From assembly GCF_036711975.1 (NCBI RefSeq), contig NW_027248940.1, forward strand, positions 4,464,001-4,528,000: a stretch of 64,000 nucleotides of DNA, given 5' to 3'. The stretch is from Onthophagus taurus. Lineage: Eukaryota; Arthropoda; Insecta; Coleoptera; Scarabaeidae. Numbering within the stretch: the first letter of the stretch is position 1; the number at the start of each line of letters is the position of its first letter. The position numbers were made by a program, and so were the translations under genes. The notes under the pieces were generated by a model. It made no database searches. It saw only the letters and a list, made by a program, of their open reading frames with translations, and was not told the DNA's origin. Below are positions 8,869-20,333 of the stretch, piece by piece.

Positions 8869-11826
8869 TTAATTGGAGTTTTCAATGTTAAGTTGACCAA
8901 CTAAACTATCCACAACAGTAATACTTTCATCCGAAATACCAAAAAAATATCGTGATAAAAACAACCAAACTAATCTGCTAATTTGTGAAAATTCTAAATT
9001 AAACACGTGTATTAATTTTATAGTAATGTCGAGACACTCTATAAATGAATTGAATTTGTATCTTATAGAGTCGCTATACACATAAAAATCTTCAAGTTTA
9101 TTTTTATCGACGCCTACAACAACTATTCGTGGTTGTAATTTGATTTTCTTATCTCTGTAATTAGCTCTTACCGCTTCTATCTTTGGCAAGACATCGTTTA
9201 TAGTTTTTACGTGCAACACAAAATCGTCTTGCGAGTCCAAAATTGTTGGCTTGTGAGTCCTGTTTATTCGCCTTGGCTGCAGTATTGCATGCAACAATAA
9301 AATTATTAAGTAATCTCTTGAATCTGAAAAATAATAGTGCAGATTTCGGCATTATAAGTACACAATAATATTTACCTTTTGAAAGCTCAGTATTTTTTTG
9401 CAGTTGCTCCAAGTGTTCCTTATTTAATTTGTCTCGGATGTCTCTGGAATATATCGGTAATATCAATTTCACAAAACTATTGAAATTATCTAAAAGAAGT
9501 GATCCTTTCCCTTTGTAAATGTTGTCGAAATCAATGTTAATCTGTTAAACAAAGATAAACCAAACTGTCAAAAATATTAAAAACTAACTATGCAATTACC
9601 AATTCATATCCTTTCGAGTCATTGTATTTTGGCCACTCTTTTAAAATTGTATTAAGGGAATTTTCGGGCGATCTCAGTCCATCAATCAGGATCAGAATTA
9701 CTTAAAAGAAACGCCGTGTAATATTCTATCTCGTCTGTAAATATATACAATTTGCAATAACTTAAATAAAACACAATTAAGATTACCTTCTACATTATAA
9801 ACATTAGTGGTACCATTATCAACATCCTCATTGTCTTGAGTTGGTTTTAACCTTTTCGTTATATGTTTTATGTTATTATACCGGTCATACAGTTTGCCGC
9901 TTGGATTTTTTTTATTTCTCCGTGGAGTATAGTATGTTGTCTATAATGAAAATACTTCGCTTAATGTGTTATTAATAATTTATATTAATACCTGAATTTC
10001 CGAAGGAAATAAATCTGTAATTAGTTTGGCATATATTTCAAATATCTCGCTAGAAATTTTTTTGTGCGCCAGGAACATACAGTCTGTTACGATGTGCACC
10101 AAATCTGTTTGCCTTTTTTTGTCAAGTCGTTTATTTTTTTTATAATATTCTAATATTATCTGCCCTTTAACAGAATTTTTTAATGTCTTTTCTAACCCTT
10201 CCTTTTGAACGATATCTGATGTTATAGATGAGGAAGTAGATTTGGGAGAAAGTAAATTGTTATCCAACCAGCTACCAACATTAGAGCTAGTACTACATGT
10301 TATTGTAGTTGCCAAGGGCGTTGTATAACCCTAAACAAAATGGTATTAAGTGTATTTACATTATTAGGTCCGAAACAAGAATACGATATTTCCAATTACA
10401 CCAGGTTAGTACAAAATCCCGGGACGGTCAAAAACTTTGCTATTTGGGAACATATTTTTTAAATTTTGATGAGATTTAGGTTCTAAATCCGAAAATGGAA
10501 AAATATGCTGTTCTATTAAAATAAGGGTAGGAAACTTTTTTCTTTAACTGTTTCAGCATTTTGCACTAACCCTGCACGAAGTTATATTCAGAGTTGAGCA
10601 AAAAAATTGTTAAAAGTATTATTTAACCCTTTATGTGTGTATCGTTGGTACGCACCGCGACTTTTCTATAACATGCGTTGTAGAAAAGTTTTTTTGGCTA
10701 TTGCAGACAGATATGTAAAATTGACTGGATTTTCAAAGGGTCAACCCTTTGATTGTAATTGAAAGATAAATCCCACCCTGCCGATGTTTAACCTTACATT
10801 TTCCGCTTTCCATTGAAACAAACGTTGTCTAAATTTAATTCTTAATCCAAATGATTCCAACGGGATCAAGTTATCAATATCTGATATACTCAATTCCTTA
10901 AACACCTCAATATCAACGCCTTTTTCTGAAAGAAAATGTATAAGGTATTATTGTTATTGTTTTAATTACACTGTGACGTAATATTTCTCAACAGTTGGGC
11001 GTTGAGTGTTTTTAATTTGTTTTGGGTTGCTGGTCACATTTTCTTCTATTTCTTTTTTTTAATTTTGAAATTTTTCTCTTTTAGGTACTACTTTTAATTC
11101 GTTTTTTTGATGTTATTTGTTCAGAAAACTTTGTTTTCCAAAATAAGTTAACGGTTTTCACACTATTTTTTTTTAATTGTAAAAGAATAAAAAATTCCAA
11201 AATTTAGAAAAAAGTAGAAAAAAACGTGACGTGTTACAATAAAATCAGATTTGAAAGGCAGATTTGAAATCAAGAAGGAACCCAAAATTATCTAAAAACA
11301 CTCAACTGCTTAAATGTTGAGGAGAAAAGAAAGTGAAATTTTGCAGCTGAGTGTGATTATTAGATTTATAAATAAAACAAATTTATTATTCGGCAACAAC
11401 CCGATGTACCTCCCGATTTTATAAGGTAAAAATCGATATTAAATTAACATCTATGCATTAGCGCACGTTTTTACACGAAAATTTAAGGAAACCATTACAT
11501 TATTCATAATAAACCAAAGAAAAAAAATAAATTTTTTCAAGAAAAACGGTTAAATCCAATCCGCAAAGGCGGCGCCGAATCATCATAGTGCGGCTTGCTG
11601 TTAGGCGCCACCGACCTCGCTTACCAACGTTTGATAAGCGAAAAAAATTGCGTCCTTATACTGATGGGTTTAACTAAATTAATTTGGCAAAAATTTACTT
11701 ATTAATTTATTATTTTTAATTAGATATGATTTCGAAATTATGCACACCCTCGAAATCGTTTATTAATTCCGGAAAATCCCACATCAAAAGCAACGTAGTC
11801 ACGTTTTCCCCGGTAATGTCCTCCAT
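8869..11826 (-). CDS. multi-exon SAM-domain gene of the CACTA-like element (SAMD3-like)
   Basis: Exons read on the minus strand: 11826-11748 (starting Met-Glu-Asp-Ile-Thr-Gly-Glu), about 10930-10800, about 10329-9996, about 9942-9789, about 9735-9603, about 9540-9375, and about 9328-8869 (stop). GT and AG are visible at most junctions. Exons 1-2 together make a SAM-like domain: Leu-Met-Trp-Asp-Phe-Pro-Glu-Leu, then Leu-Ser-Ile-Ser-Asp-Ile-Asp-Asn-Leu-Ile-Pro, then Arg-Ile-Lys-Phe-Arg-Gln-Arg-Leu. Later exons carry blocks I associate with the many SAMD3-like genes of fish: Glu-Trp-Pro-Lys-Tyr, Asn-Ile-Asp-Phe and a C-terminal Val-Val-Val-Gly-Val-Asp segment. The exon near 9690 contains a stop/frameshift in the frame I followed, so the copy may be broken. 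Its role in transposition is unknown. Confidence 0.65.
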
Positions 11827-12433
11827 GGCGTCCCACAATTTATTTGAATGACTAAATTAGTTAATTTTAATCAATTATATTATTGAATAAATTAATAATA
11901 TACCTACTACTTCCACCAAGTGATGATTCTTCCTCAGTTTACGACTAACGACCACTACACTGACTACACCTAACGGCACTAAAGATTGAAGACTGAACCG
12001 GAGTAAACGGAGTAAACGTATTTCGGGTATTTCACAACATTGCATTATATGACAAAGAACTGGACTTCCCCAGCTTGCAAACTTTTAACCGTTTTAGCGT
12101 AAAAAGTTTCTATTTTATTCCCATAACTAAAACGTTTTATATTTAAAATAGGCATTTTGAAGGATACATTATTAAATCAATAAAAGTCAGTAATAATTTA
12201 ACAATTTTTGATGTTAGTTTTACTTATTTTCTATTTGACACAAAAGAAATCTGTAAATTAATTCAATAGTTTTCACTGCTTTAAAATAATATTGCGGTTA
12301 TTTGAAATAACATTACATTTCTTTTAAAATAAATACTTTCTTATCTTTCCAATAGTTTTTCCTTTTATGTCAAAAGGATATGGGTTAAAACAGTAACCTT
12401 TTTATTTTAAAATGCCATTTTTCTCTCAGTGTA

Positions 12434-12580
12434 GATGATGTCTTTTGTGTTTGGGGGGTGACAGATTCTTTAAATAATTTTCTTAATCAATTTTTGAATA
12501 ATTTGCATACAAAATTAAACTTTACATTAGAAAAAGAAGAAAACAGAAAACTTAATTTTTTGTTGAATAAGTAGATCCAT
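12434..12580 (+). pseudogene. Penelope-like RT, copy 1, catalytic motif remnant (left arm)
   Basis: Directly after the TA flanking the CACTA-like element, the frame resumes with Asp-Asp-Val-Phe-Cys-Val-Trp-Gly (the Val codon is split by the insertion site), then an Asn/Leu-rich stretch and Lys-Leu-Asn-Phe-Leu, before a stop near 12573. It is the missing half of the RT at 4596-5336. No endonuclease domain follows. The same 3' end appears inverted at about 24160-24310. Confidence 0.75.
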
Positions 12581-12654
12581 TCTTTCTTTAACCAGTGCGG
12601 TAATTAAATAAATTCGAAAATTGTGTTACAACTGGTTTATTTTAAGTTTAAGTT

Positions 12655-12960
12655 CAACCTGGATCTCAATCAGTGCAAAACCAGTTATACAATCATTAAC
12701 TGGAGTTCTCTTCTGTTGAGAATAAGGGGACAGGGAAATGGGTGAGGGTATTATAGATGAGGAGGTGTGATATCAATCTTAAGGAAAAAAATAAATGTGG
12801 GAAATAAACACTGTAAGGTAGGAAAGGTGTGATTGTCATGGACCTCAATCAGTGCAACTCCAGTTATACAATCATTAACTGGAGTTCTCGTCTGGTGAGG
12901 AATGAAGAAAGAGGAAGGGGCAGGGGTAGGGGTAAATAGGTGTCTGTGAAATTAGGGGGG
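12655..12960. repeat. duplicated hairpin repeat in the 3' region of PLE copy 2 (left arm)
   Basis: Two direct copies (starting near 12660 and 12840) of a unit containing the inverted repeat TAACTGGAGT / ACTCCAGTTA around a 9-bp loop, next to CTCAATCAGTGCAA. The first copy has decayed on one side of the stem. The right arm has the same pair at about 22530-22590 and 22710-22770. It probably belongs to the PLE terminal (pLTR) sequence. Confidence 0.65.
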
Positions 12961-12964
12961 ATCA

Positions 12965-14754
12965 TTAGGGAATGGTTTCTTTAGTCTTTAGTTTTCCGAA
13001 ATTAGATTTGATGCTACCCTTGTGTTCGTTAATTCTTTGTTTTATTGATCTTCCAGTTTCGCCGATGTACACTGCACCACAGGTGTCGCAATTCAATTTG
13101 TACCACTATTTTCGAGGAGGTTGGTGTTGTCTTTCTTGTGGTTTAATAAGTTGATCATGGAGGTGTTGGATTTGAATAAAATATTTATATTGTACTTTTT
13201 GAAGATTTTTAGGATAGGGGCTGCAATGTGACCCGGGTAAGAAATAGATCGGTAAGTTGGTTCTGAGGTTGGTGTATTGTTGGTGAGTGTCGTCAGCTGT
13301 CTATTATTGGTTTTTGTTTGAATTCTTCTAATTAAATTGGAGACATAATTTGGGGGGAAGTTATTGTTGTGTGCTATTGCCTTAATGATCAATAGTTCTT
13401 TTTCTCTGTCTATATTGTTGAGAGGAGTTGTTATTAATCGGTGAATGTATGCATGAAATGCCGCATTTTTATGGGAATGATGGTGAAAAGAAGTATATGG
13501 GATGACTGTATCAGTTTGTGTGACTTTCCTGAATATATCAAACTCTAGATTGTTATTTCTGTTAATCAATTTAAGGTCAAGGTATGGTAAAATGTTGTTT
13601 TGTTCCTGTTCCATTGTAAAATGAATGTTTGTGTGAAGGTCGTTAAGGAGTGAATGCAAATCGTTGACGTTGTTGTGTATGTTGGTCTTCCAAATGACCA
13701 GGACATCATCCACATATCTTTTCCAAAAGATGATATTTTCGGTTATGTGATTTCTAAATTGTTTTCAAGTTTGTCGAGAAAAAAGTCTGCCAGGAGTCCA
13801 CTCAAAGGGGAGCCCATGGGTAAGCCGTCCGAATATTTGTATAGTTTATTGTCGAAAAGGCAAGTATTTTGGACTAGGCAAGTAATGAGAAGGTTTTGCA
13901 GATGGTCAGCGTCTTCTGAGTCTAGTTTGTTCTTAAAATAATCATGAGTTATGGTGAAGTCTCCGAAACTGGGATGTTTGTATACAGATTGGTGACATCA
14001 AATGACACTAATTCAAAGTTGTCAGGGAAGCGTAGGTTCAAAAGTTCTTCGATAAGATGTCGTCTGTTTCTTATGGTATGTATTGGTTTGAAATCCAGGT
14101 GAGATAATATAAATCTGTTAACAATTTGTGGGTGCTTGAGCCTATGGGCGAAATTATTGGTCGTATAGGGTTATTAGGTTTGTGTAGTTTTATGAGGGAG
14201 TAGAGATTAGGATTCTTCGGGTTCATTGGTAGAATATTTGAGATTTTAATATTGTATTTATCCAAAAACGATTTGGAGTCTTTGAGGGCTTTTTTAGTTT
14301 TTGTATGTAAGGTATTGACAGGGTTAGACTTTATTTCTGTGAAATTATTTTGTGATAGGAAAGTTTCGGTTTTCTGTTTATAAATCTTTCTATCTATAAT
14401 TACTATACCCGAATTCTTGTCTGCGTTGGTGATAATTGCATCTCGTGATTGGATTTTCTTTCTAATGGAATTAACAATTTTCATCTCTGGATTGAATATT
14501 CTTCCATTATTGTTCTTGTGTTGTTGACGGTTTTCAACCCTCTTTAAGAAATCGATGATGTCCAGCCGAAGGTCCTTCTCTTGTAGATTATATCTTGCCG
14601 CCACTTCTAGTTCTATGCTCAGGTGACTCAGTCTAGGGTGGTTCGGCAAAGCAGTAGAGAATAAAGGCCGGTTCTGGACCGGAAGTGCTCCCCAGCTCCC
14701 CCTGATCCTGCGCATGCTCGCCGGAAGTGACGTCACGACATCCTTAAGGATCAT
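12965..14754 (-). pseudogene. Penelope-like element copy 2, RT with remnant GIY-YIG (left arm)
   Basis: Minus-strand copy of the PLE at 20600-22474. The N-terminal segment (14754-14071) carries Ala-Asp-Lys-Asn-Ser-Gly-Ile-Val-Ile and Tyr-Ser-Leu-Ile-Lys-Leu-His-Lys. After a frameshift near 14110, also present in the right arm, come the RT motifs including Met-Asp-Asp-Val-Leu-Val-Ile-Trp (13713). Between 13790 and 13820 it keeps a three-residue Gly-Leu-Leu that the right copy has lost. Its GIY-YIG domain is mostly deleted: only the stretch around Ile-Gly-Glu-Thr-Gly-Arg-Ser-Ile remains (about 13000-13090). The two arms therefore carry different lesions on top of shared older ones. Confidence 0.85.
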
Positions 14755-14940
14755 CCTTAAGGATCGGTCGACGGTGGCGCCACCTGTATCATCCTTAAGG
14801 ATCGGTCGACGGTGGCACCACCTGTAGCATCCTTAAGGATCGGTCGACGGTGGCGCCACCTGTAGCATTCTTAAGGATCGAAGGTTGCTCCCCCTGCTCC
14901 TTAAGAATCTAAGGATCGGTCGACGGTGGCGCCACCTTTC
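14739..14940. repeat. 38-bp satellite of nested palindromes (left arm)
   Basis: About four to five tandem units of roughly 38 bp. Each contains three perfect palindromes: ATCCTTAAGGAT, GGTGGCGCCACC and, between them, GTCGAC. One unit is altered near 14867-14905. It sits between the PLE copy 2 start and the short-repeat block beside PolB, and is mirrored at 20334-20490. It is GC-rich against its AT-rich surroundings and could extrude cruciforms. Confidence 0.85.
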
Positions 14941-15002
14941 AATTTGTAAAACGGTTAAAACTTCTAAATAATAACTGTTTTAAGTTGCTCCCCCGTGAAA
15001 TA

Positions 15003-15480
15003 ATATTAATAATAATAATAATAATAATAATACTTACCTTAAAATAGGTTCTCTATTACTGATTGAGGGTAGGAGGAGGAAGAGAAAATCATAAAAAATT
15101 AAAGTTAATACATATATTAAAAATTTGATTCTCTATTACTGATTGAGGGTAGGAGGGGGAAGAGAAAATCACAAAAAATTAAAGTTAATACATAATATAT
15201 TAAAAATTTAAATTAAACATACTCAAAAAAAACCATCTATGTTCCAATAGTTCATACATAAATTTCAAATAACATCCAATGAGAGACGAAGGCGACGCTC
15301 GTATCGCTTATCAGCGGAAGTTGCTCCCCCGCGTAATAATACTTACCTTAAAATAGGTTCTCTATTACTGATTGAGGGTAGGAGGGGGAAGAGAAAATCA
15401 CAAAAAATTAAAGTTAATACATATATTAAAAATTTAAATTAAGCATACTCAAAAAAAATGATGCTATTTTCTACTTAACC
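15003..15480. repeat. AAT microsatellite and three-copy short repeat (left arm)
   Basis: An (AAT)n run at about 15003-15032 is followed by three copies, near 15050, 15130 and 15355, of a unit of about 85-100 bp with TCTCTATTACTGATTGAGGG, a GGAGG-rich stretch and GAAGAGAAAATCA. A GC-richer segment at 15270-15345 separates the second and third copies. The right arm has two copies and a shorter ATT run at 20030-20280. No coding potential. Confidence 0.75.
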
Positions 15481-15493
15481 TACTTAAATATAT

Positions 15494-16680
15494 TTAAACG
15501 TTATTCGAAATAATTGTAAAATTTGAATCATGTGGGGAAAGGGCCAATTTGTTTTGTAAAACGGTAACAACCGTGTGGTTAAAACTTCTAAATAATAACT
15601 GTTTTCTAGACGTGATGGAATTTGAATGTAAACAGTGGAAATAATTTTGAAATGAAAGCTTTTGTTTAACCACAGCTTTCCTAATAACTTTAGATTTTTT
15701 AGTAACTCGTCCATTAGCGACCCGATTTGCGTACACCTTCGATCTTAAACCAATAAATTCAACCATTACGTTTCCGCAATTTTCATCTTTCATCTTACCT
15801 AAAACCGCTTTATTTTGCAAGGGGATGTCAAACCGATTATCGGGGCTGTAGTTAGATGTATCAAATTTATCTAAATTTAATTTAACATCGCTATACACAT
15901 CGTCAGACTTAATTAGTACGGTGAAACTGTCGGTATCCATGTAACACAACTGAACGTCCTCGCCGTATTTAGGTTTTAAAAAATCATAATAAAAATCGTA
16001 CATTAATAATTTTGACAGTTCTAAAACTGTAAAACCAACGTATAGAGGCTTATCGTAGGCTACATGAAGACGCTCCATTTGAATTGCCGAAAACGTTTCT
16101 GTGAATACTTTAACACTTTTAAAATTTAATTTAGCGATTAAACTCCGAGCTCCAAGTCTAGGTCTACCTGCGGTTTTGCCAGACCTGATATCATCCCAAC
16201 TGGTTACTAAGCGGACGTCAACTCGCTTATCAACATTTTCCATGGTTTTACCGAAAACTGCGTTGTTCATTAATTTAAAAAAATCCTTTTCAAAATATGT
16301 GACTTTAACGAAGGGGATTGTTTAAACGATAAAACTCTATTAACTTTACTTATAATTAATCCGTGCGCAACGGCTTGTTTTAAATTTCTGTAATGAATTA
16401 CATAATTTGTCTTATCAAATAAATTTGGAATTAATCGTTTATCGCTCTCGCATTTACCGTTAGGGGGGATTAAATTCTCGGCTAAGAAAGGTAGATCATT
16501 ATGTAGGTTGTGCAAGTGTTCGGGATACGCAATATCCACGTCTAAAATATATCCGAAATCGGAATCATCGGCTATATTATTAAAATCTAAATTTTGAATT
16601 TCGTTTTCAGTCAACCATTTAAAGTCGGAACGGGTAAATATTGAGACATTGCCCACCCATACAAATTGTTAGCGTCCCAT
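15494..16680 (-). pseudogene. protein-primed type B DNA polymerase, inverted C-terminal half (left arm)
   Basis: The inverted copy of about 18790-20022 in two frames (16656-16270 and 16270-15494). It keeps Asn-Asn-Ala-Val-Phe-Gly-Lys-Thr (motif B) and Tyr-Met-Asp-Thr-Asp-Ser-Phe (motif C with both catalytic Asp), and it shares the frameshift at 16270 with the right copy. It starts abruptly at 16680, inside the Asp-Ala-Asn-Asn-Leu-Tyr motif-A codons, which is the palindrome's inner breakpoint. Near the C-terminus it lacks about 17 residues found in the right copy. It cannot encode a working polymerase. Confidence 0.9.
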
Positions 16681-19600
16681 TTTTTGCGAATTATGTTAAA
16701 GCCGCGTATGATGAGAATGGGGATGAAGACATATTAATGTCCGAGAAAAATTTTAATTGTAAATTTCAAGTTGTTTCGGTGGGTACGGATTTGCATGAGG
16801 TGTATGTTGGGATGTGTAGGGAAATTTTAGCTCAAAGCGAAGAATTTCAAGAACGCGACTCTGGGTGGGCCTTCTTCTCCGTATCTCACCTCCTGCTTAA
16901 TATTAATAAATTTGAACCTATACCTGGGTCATCGTATATACGTTTACCTCAGGTAATTGTTGAAAAACATGCGTGCGTAAATATTAAAAACCATGAGGAC
17001 GATGCTTGTTTAGCGTGGTGTTTGACGGCGGCTCTTCATCCTACGAACCTCCATCATGATCGTACTACAAGCTACCCTCATTATAGTCAAGTACTTAATT
17101 TGCGCGGGATTACATTTCCAATAACTTTAAAAGATATCATTAATGTAGAAAAATTAAATAATTTAAGTATTAATGTTTACGAATTGATAAGTAGTAGTAG
17201 TGGTAAATACACGGTGGAAGGGCCAATTTATTTTACCAAACAAAGACGCGATAATCATATAAATTTGCTTTATCTATACGAAAACGGGAAGGGACATTTC
17301 ATTTTAATTAAAAATCTTTCAAGGCTAATATCGAGTCAAGTCACGCGCCGCGAACATTCTATACACCTTTGTGATGGATGTTTGACGCGGTTTTCATCGG
17401 CAGACAAGTTACTCGCACATCAGACTTATGATTGTAATCATGTGATGACCGTTTTACCTACGGCCGATTTAAAATCTAAACCAAACTTTTTCGGTTTAAA
17501 AACTCCGCTAAATATTTTAGAATTTAACAATTATAAATTCGCTCAGATGGCTCCCTTTGTCATCTACGCCGACTTTTAGAATCGCTTTTAAAACCGATCG
17601 ATTATTGCAAACAGAGTAGCGCTAAATCTTTTACGGAAAAAATTGAGGAACATCAACCGTACAGTTTTGCTTATTACATTGTTTCCACGATTGATAGCAG
17701 TTTTAATAAATTTGAAACGTATACGGGACTTGATGCATCTCAAGTTTTTATCACAAAATTAATCGATGATGTTAAATTTATTTATAATAAATACTTGAAA
17801 ACCGTAAAACCAATGATACTTTTAACAACCGATGAGCAACGTAATTTCGATTCGGCTGAAAATTGTTTTATTTGTCAAAATCCTTTCACATCTGACCAGA
17901 TTAAGGTGCACGATCGTTGTTATATTAGCGGTAAATACCGAGGACCCGCGCATAGAAATTGTAAACTAAATTTCAAACTTCAAAATTTTATTCCAATATT
18001 CTTTCATAATTTTAGCGGTTACGATTGTCATTTATTTATTAAAGAAATGGCTGATGCGGATGACGATGGACTTAATGTATTGCCGAACAATAAAGAAAAC
18101 TATATCAGTTTCAGTAAAAAAGTGTTGGTCGATAAAGTAATCAATAAAGATAAACCCGTTGAAAATATCTTTTTTAAATTAAGATTTGTGGATTCATTTA
18201 GATTTATGGCATCTTCATTAGATTCTTTAGCCGGCAACCTCGAAATATATGACTTTGACAATATATATAAATTCTTTCCACACCCGGAACATTTTAAATT
18301 GTTAACGAAAAAGGGTATATTTCCCTATAATTATATAACCTCTTTCGATAAACTAAATGATACATCACTACCACCTAAGAGCATGTTTTACAACAAATTA
18401 AATTTCGAAGATATAAGCGATGAGCAATATTTGCACGCTCAATGTGTGTGGGAAAAATTTAATTGTCAAGATTTGAAAGAATATTCCGACTTGTACTTAA
18501 AGACTGATGTTCTTTTATTAGCTGATGTATTTGAAAAATTCAGGCAAGTTTGTTTTAAAACGTACGGTTTAGATCCCACGCATTATTATACGGCACCGGG
18601 GCTATCTTGGGATGCCACGTTGAAATTCACTAAAATTAAATTGGAATTGTTGACGGATATTGATCAAGTTCATTTCATTAAAAAAGGTATCCGTGGGGGC
18701 ATTTCCCAATGCTCCCTACGTCATGCTAAAGCAAATAATAAATATATGGAAAATTATGATGCTAATTCGCCCTCTAAATTTCTAATGTATTGGGACGCTA
18801 ACAATTTGTATGGGTGGGCAATGTCTCAATATTTACCCGTTTCCGACTTTAAATGGTTGACTGAAAACGAAATTCAAAATTTAGATTTTAATAATATACC
18901 CGATGATTCCGATTTCGGATATATTTTAGACGTGGATATTGCGTATCCCGAACGCTTGCACAACCTACATAATGATCTACCTTTCTTAGCCGAGAATTTA
19001 ATCCCCCCTAACTGTAAATGCGAGAGCGATAAACGATTAATTCCAAATTTATTTGATAAGACAAATTATGTAATTCATTACAGAAATTTAAAACAAGCCG
19101 TTGCGCACGGATTAATTATAAGTAAAGTTAATAGAGTTTTATCGTTTAAACAATCCCCTTCGTTAAAGTCACATATTTTGAAAAGGATTTTTTTAAATTA
19201 ATGAACAACGCAGTTTTCGGTAAAACCATGGAAAATGTTGATAAGCGAGTTGACGTCCGCTTAGTAACCAGTTGGGATGATATCAGGTCTGGCAAAACCG
19301 CAGGTAGACCTAGACTTGGAGCTCGGAGTTTAATCGCTAAATTAAATTTTAAAAGTGTTAAAGTATTCACAGAAACGTTTTCGGCAATTCAAATGGAGCG
19401 TCTTCATGTAGCCTACGATAAGCCTCTATACGTTGGTTTTACAGTTTTAGAACTGTCAAAATTATTAATGTACGATTTTTATTATGATTTTTTAAAACCT
19501 AAATACGGCGAGGACGTTCAGTTGTGTTACATGGATACCGACAGTTTCACCGTACTAATTAAGTCTGACGATGTGTATAGCGATGTTAAATTAAATTTAG

Positions 19601-20022
19601 ATAAATTTGATACATCTAACTACAGCCCCGATAATCGGTTTGACATCCCCTTGCAAAATAAAGCGGTTTTAGGTAAGATGAAAGATGAAAATTGCGGAAA
19701 CGTAATGGTTGAATTTATTGGTTTAAGATCGAAGGTGTACGCAAATCGGGTCGCTAATGGACGAGTTACTAAAAAATCTAAAGGTATTAGGAAAGCTGTG
19801 GTTAAACAAAAGCTTTCATTTCAAAATTATTTTCACCGTTTACATTCAAATTCCATCACGTCTAGAAAACAGTTATTATTTAGAAGTTTTAACCACACGG
19901 TTTTTACCGTTTTACAAAACAAATTGGCCCTTTCCCCACATGATTCAAAGCGATGTATCGATGCCGATGGTATTAAAACATTGGCTTGGGGTCATTTTAC
20001 CACTATTTCGAATAACGTTTAA
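16681..20022 (+). pseudogene. protein-primed type B DNA polymerase (Polinton/adintovirus-like), frameshifted
   Basis: This encodes most of a DNA_pol_B_2-type enzyme, which copies linear DNA from a protein primer. First frame, to 17579: an N-terminal domain with His-Glu-Asp-Asp-Ala-Cys-Leu-Ala-Trp-Cys, a Cys-x2-Cys...His-x-Cys finger, and the exonuclease Val-Ile-Tyr-Ala-Asp-Phe, where the frame breaks (17575-17583). Second frame, about 17585-19201: exonuclease region, Cys-x2-Cys knuckle, Phe-Ser-Gly-Tyr-Asp, Arg-Gly-Gly-Ile-Ser-Gln and motif A Asp-Ala-Asn-Asn-Leu-Tyr-Gly-Trp. Third, 19201-20022: motif B and motif C Met-Asp-Thr-Asp-Ser. A deletion of roughly 20 residues precedes 19201. 16681-18789 is the only single-copy part. 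The true N-terminus is lost at the junction. No integrase, ATPase or capsid gene is nearby. Confidence 0.9.
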
Positions 20023-20029
20023 ATATATT

Positions 20030-20280
20030 TAAGTAGGTTAAGTAGAAAATAGCATAATTTTTTTTGAGTATGCTTAATTTAAATTTTTAATATATGTATT
20101 AATTTTTTGTGATTTTCTCTTCCTCCTCCTACCCTCAATCAGTAATAGAGAATCAAGTTTTTAATATATGTATTAACTTTAATTTTTTATGATTTTCTCT
20201 TCCTCCTCCTACCCTCAATCAGTAATAGAGAACCTATTTTAAGGTAAGTATTATTATTATTATTAATATTATTTCACGGG
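20030..20280. repeat. short repeats and ATT microsatellite (right arm)
   Basis: Two copies of the unit with CCTCAATCAGTAATAGAGAA, starting near 20095 and 20165, then an ATT run near 20253-20272. Inverted equivalent of 15003-15480, with one copy fewer. Confidence 0.75.
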
Positions 20281-20333
20281 GGAGCAACTTAAAACAGTTA
20301 TTATTTAGAAGTTTTAACCGTTTTACAAATTGA

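Larger units (their letters stand above)
5337..12431 (-). mobile_element. CACTA-like two-gene DNA transposon inserted in PLE copy 1
   Basis: The element is bounded by CACCCAGAGAAAAAA at 5337 and, inverted, CACTGAGAGAAAAA at 12431, each flanked by TA (5335-5336 and 12432-12433). These are short imperfect terminal repeats with a 2-bp target duplication. It splits the RT frame of PLE copy 1 exactly between the motif-B region and the Val-Asp-Asp motif, and the right arm lacks it, so it arrived after the palindrome formed. It holds two minus-strand genes (6353-8845 and 8869-11826). The rest (5410-6352 and 11827-12431) is AT-rich terminal sequence with no gene that I see. CACT termini and a 2-bp duplication fit animal EnSpm/CACTA elements, but the assignment is tentative. 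Confidence 0.75.
1548..16680. repeat. left arm of the large inverted duplication
   Basis: Reading outward from 16680 on the minus strand, this arm matches the right arm read outward from 18790, feature by feature: PolB C-terminal half, short repeats, 38-bp satellite, PLE 2, PLE 1, two-exon gene, small ORF, DUF7769-like fragment and mariner repeat. Homology stops at about 1548, where the right arm stops at 35233. The arm is interrupted by a 7.1-kb CACTA-like insertion (5337-12431) and has lost the segment equivalent to about 22770-23215 of the right arm. Without the insertion it is about 8 kb. Confidence 0.85.

Noticed and set aside
14739-14940. CRISPR-like array in the 38-bp repeats
   Set aside because: The units are contiguous without unique spacers, and the context is an animal genome; it is a palindromic satellite.
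16641-20022. A complete Polinton/Maverick or virus genome around PolB
   Set aside because: I looked for integrase, packaging ATPase, protease and capsid frames in both arms and the spacer and found none; the neighbours are PLEs and satellites.
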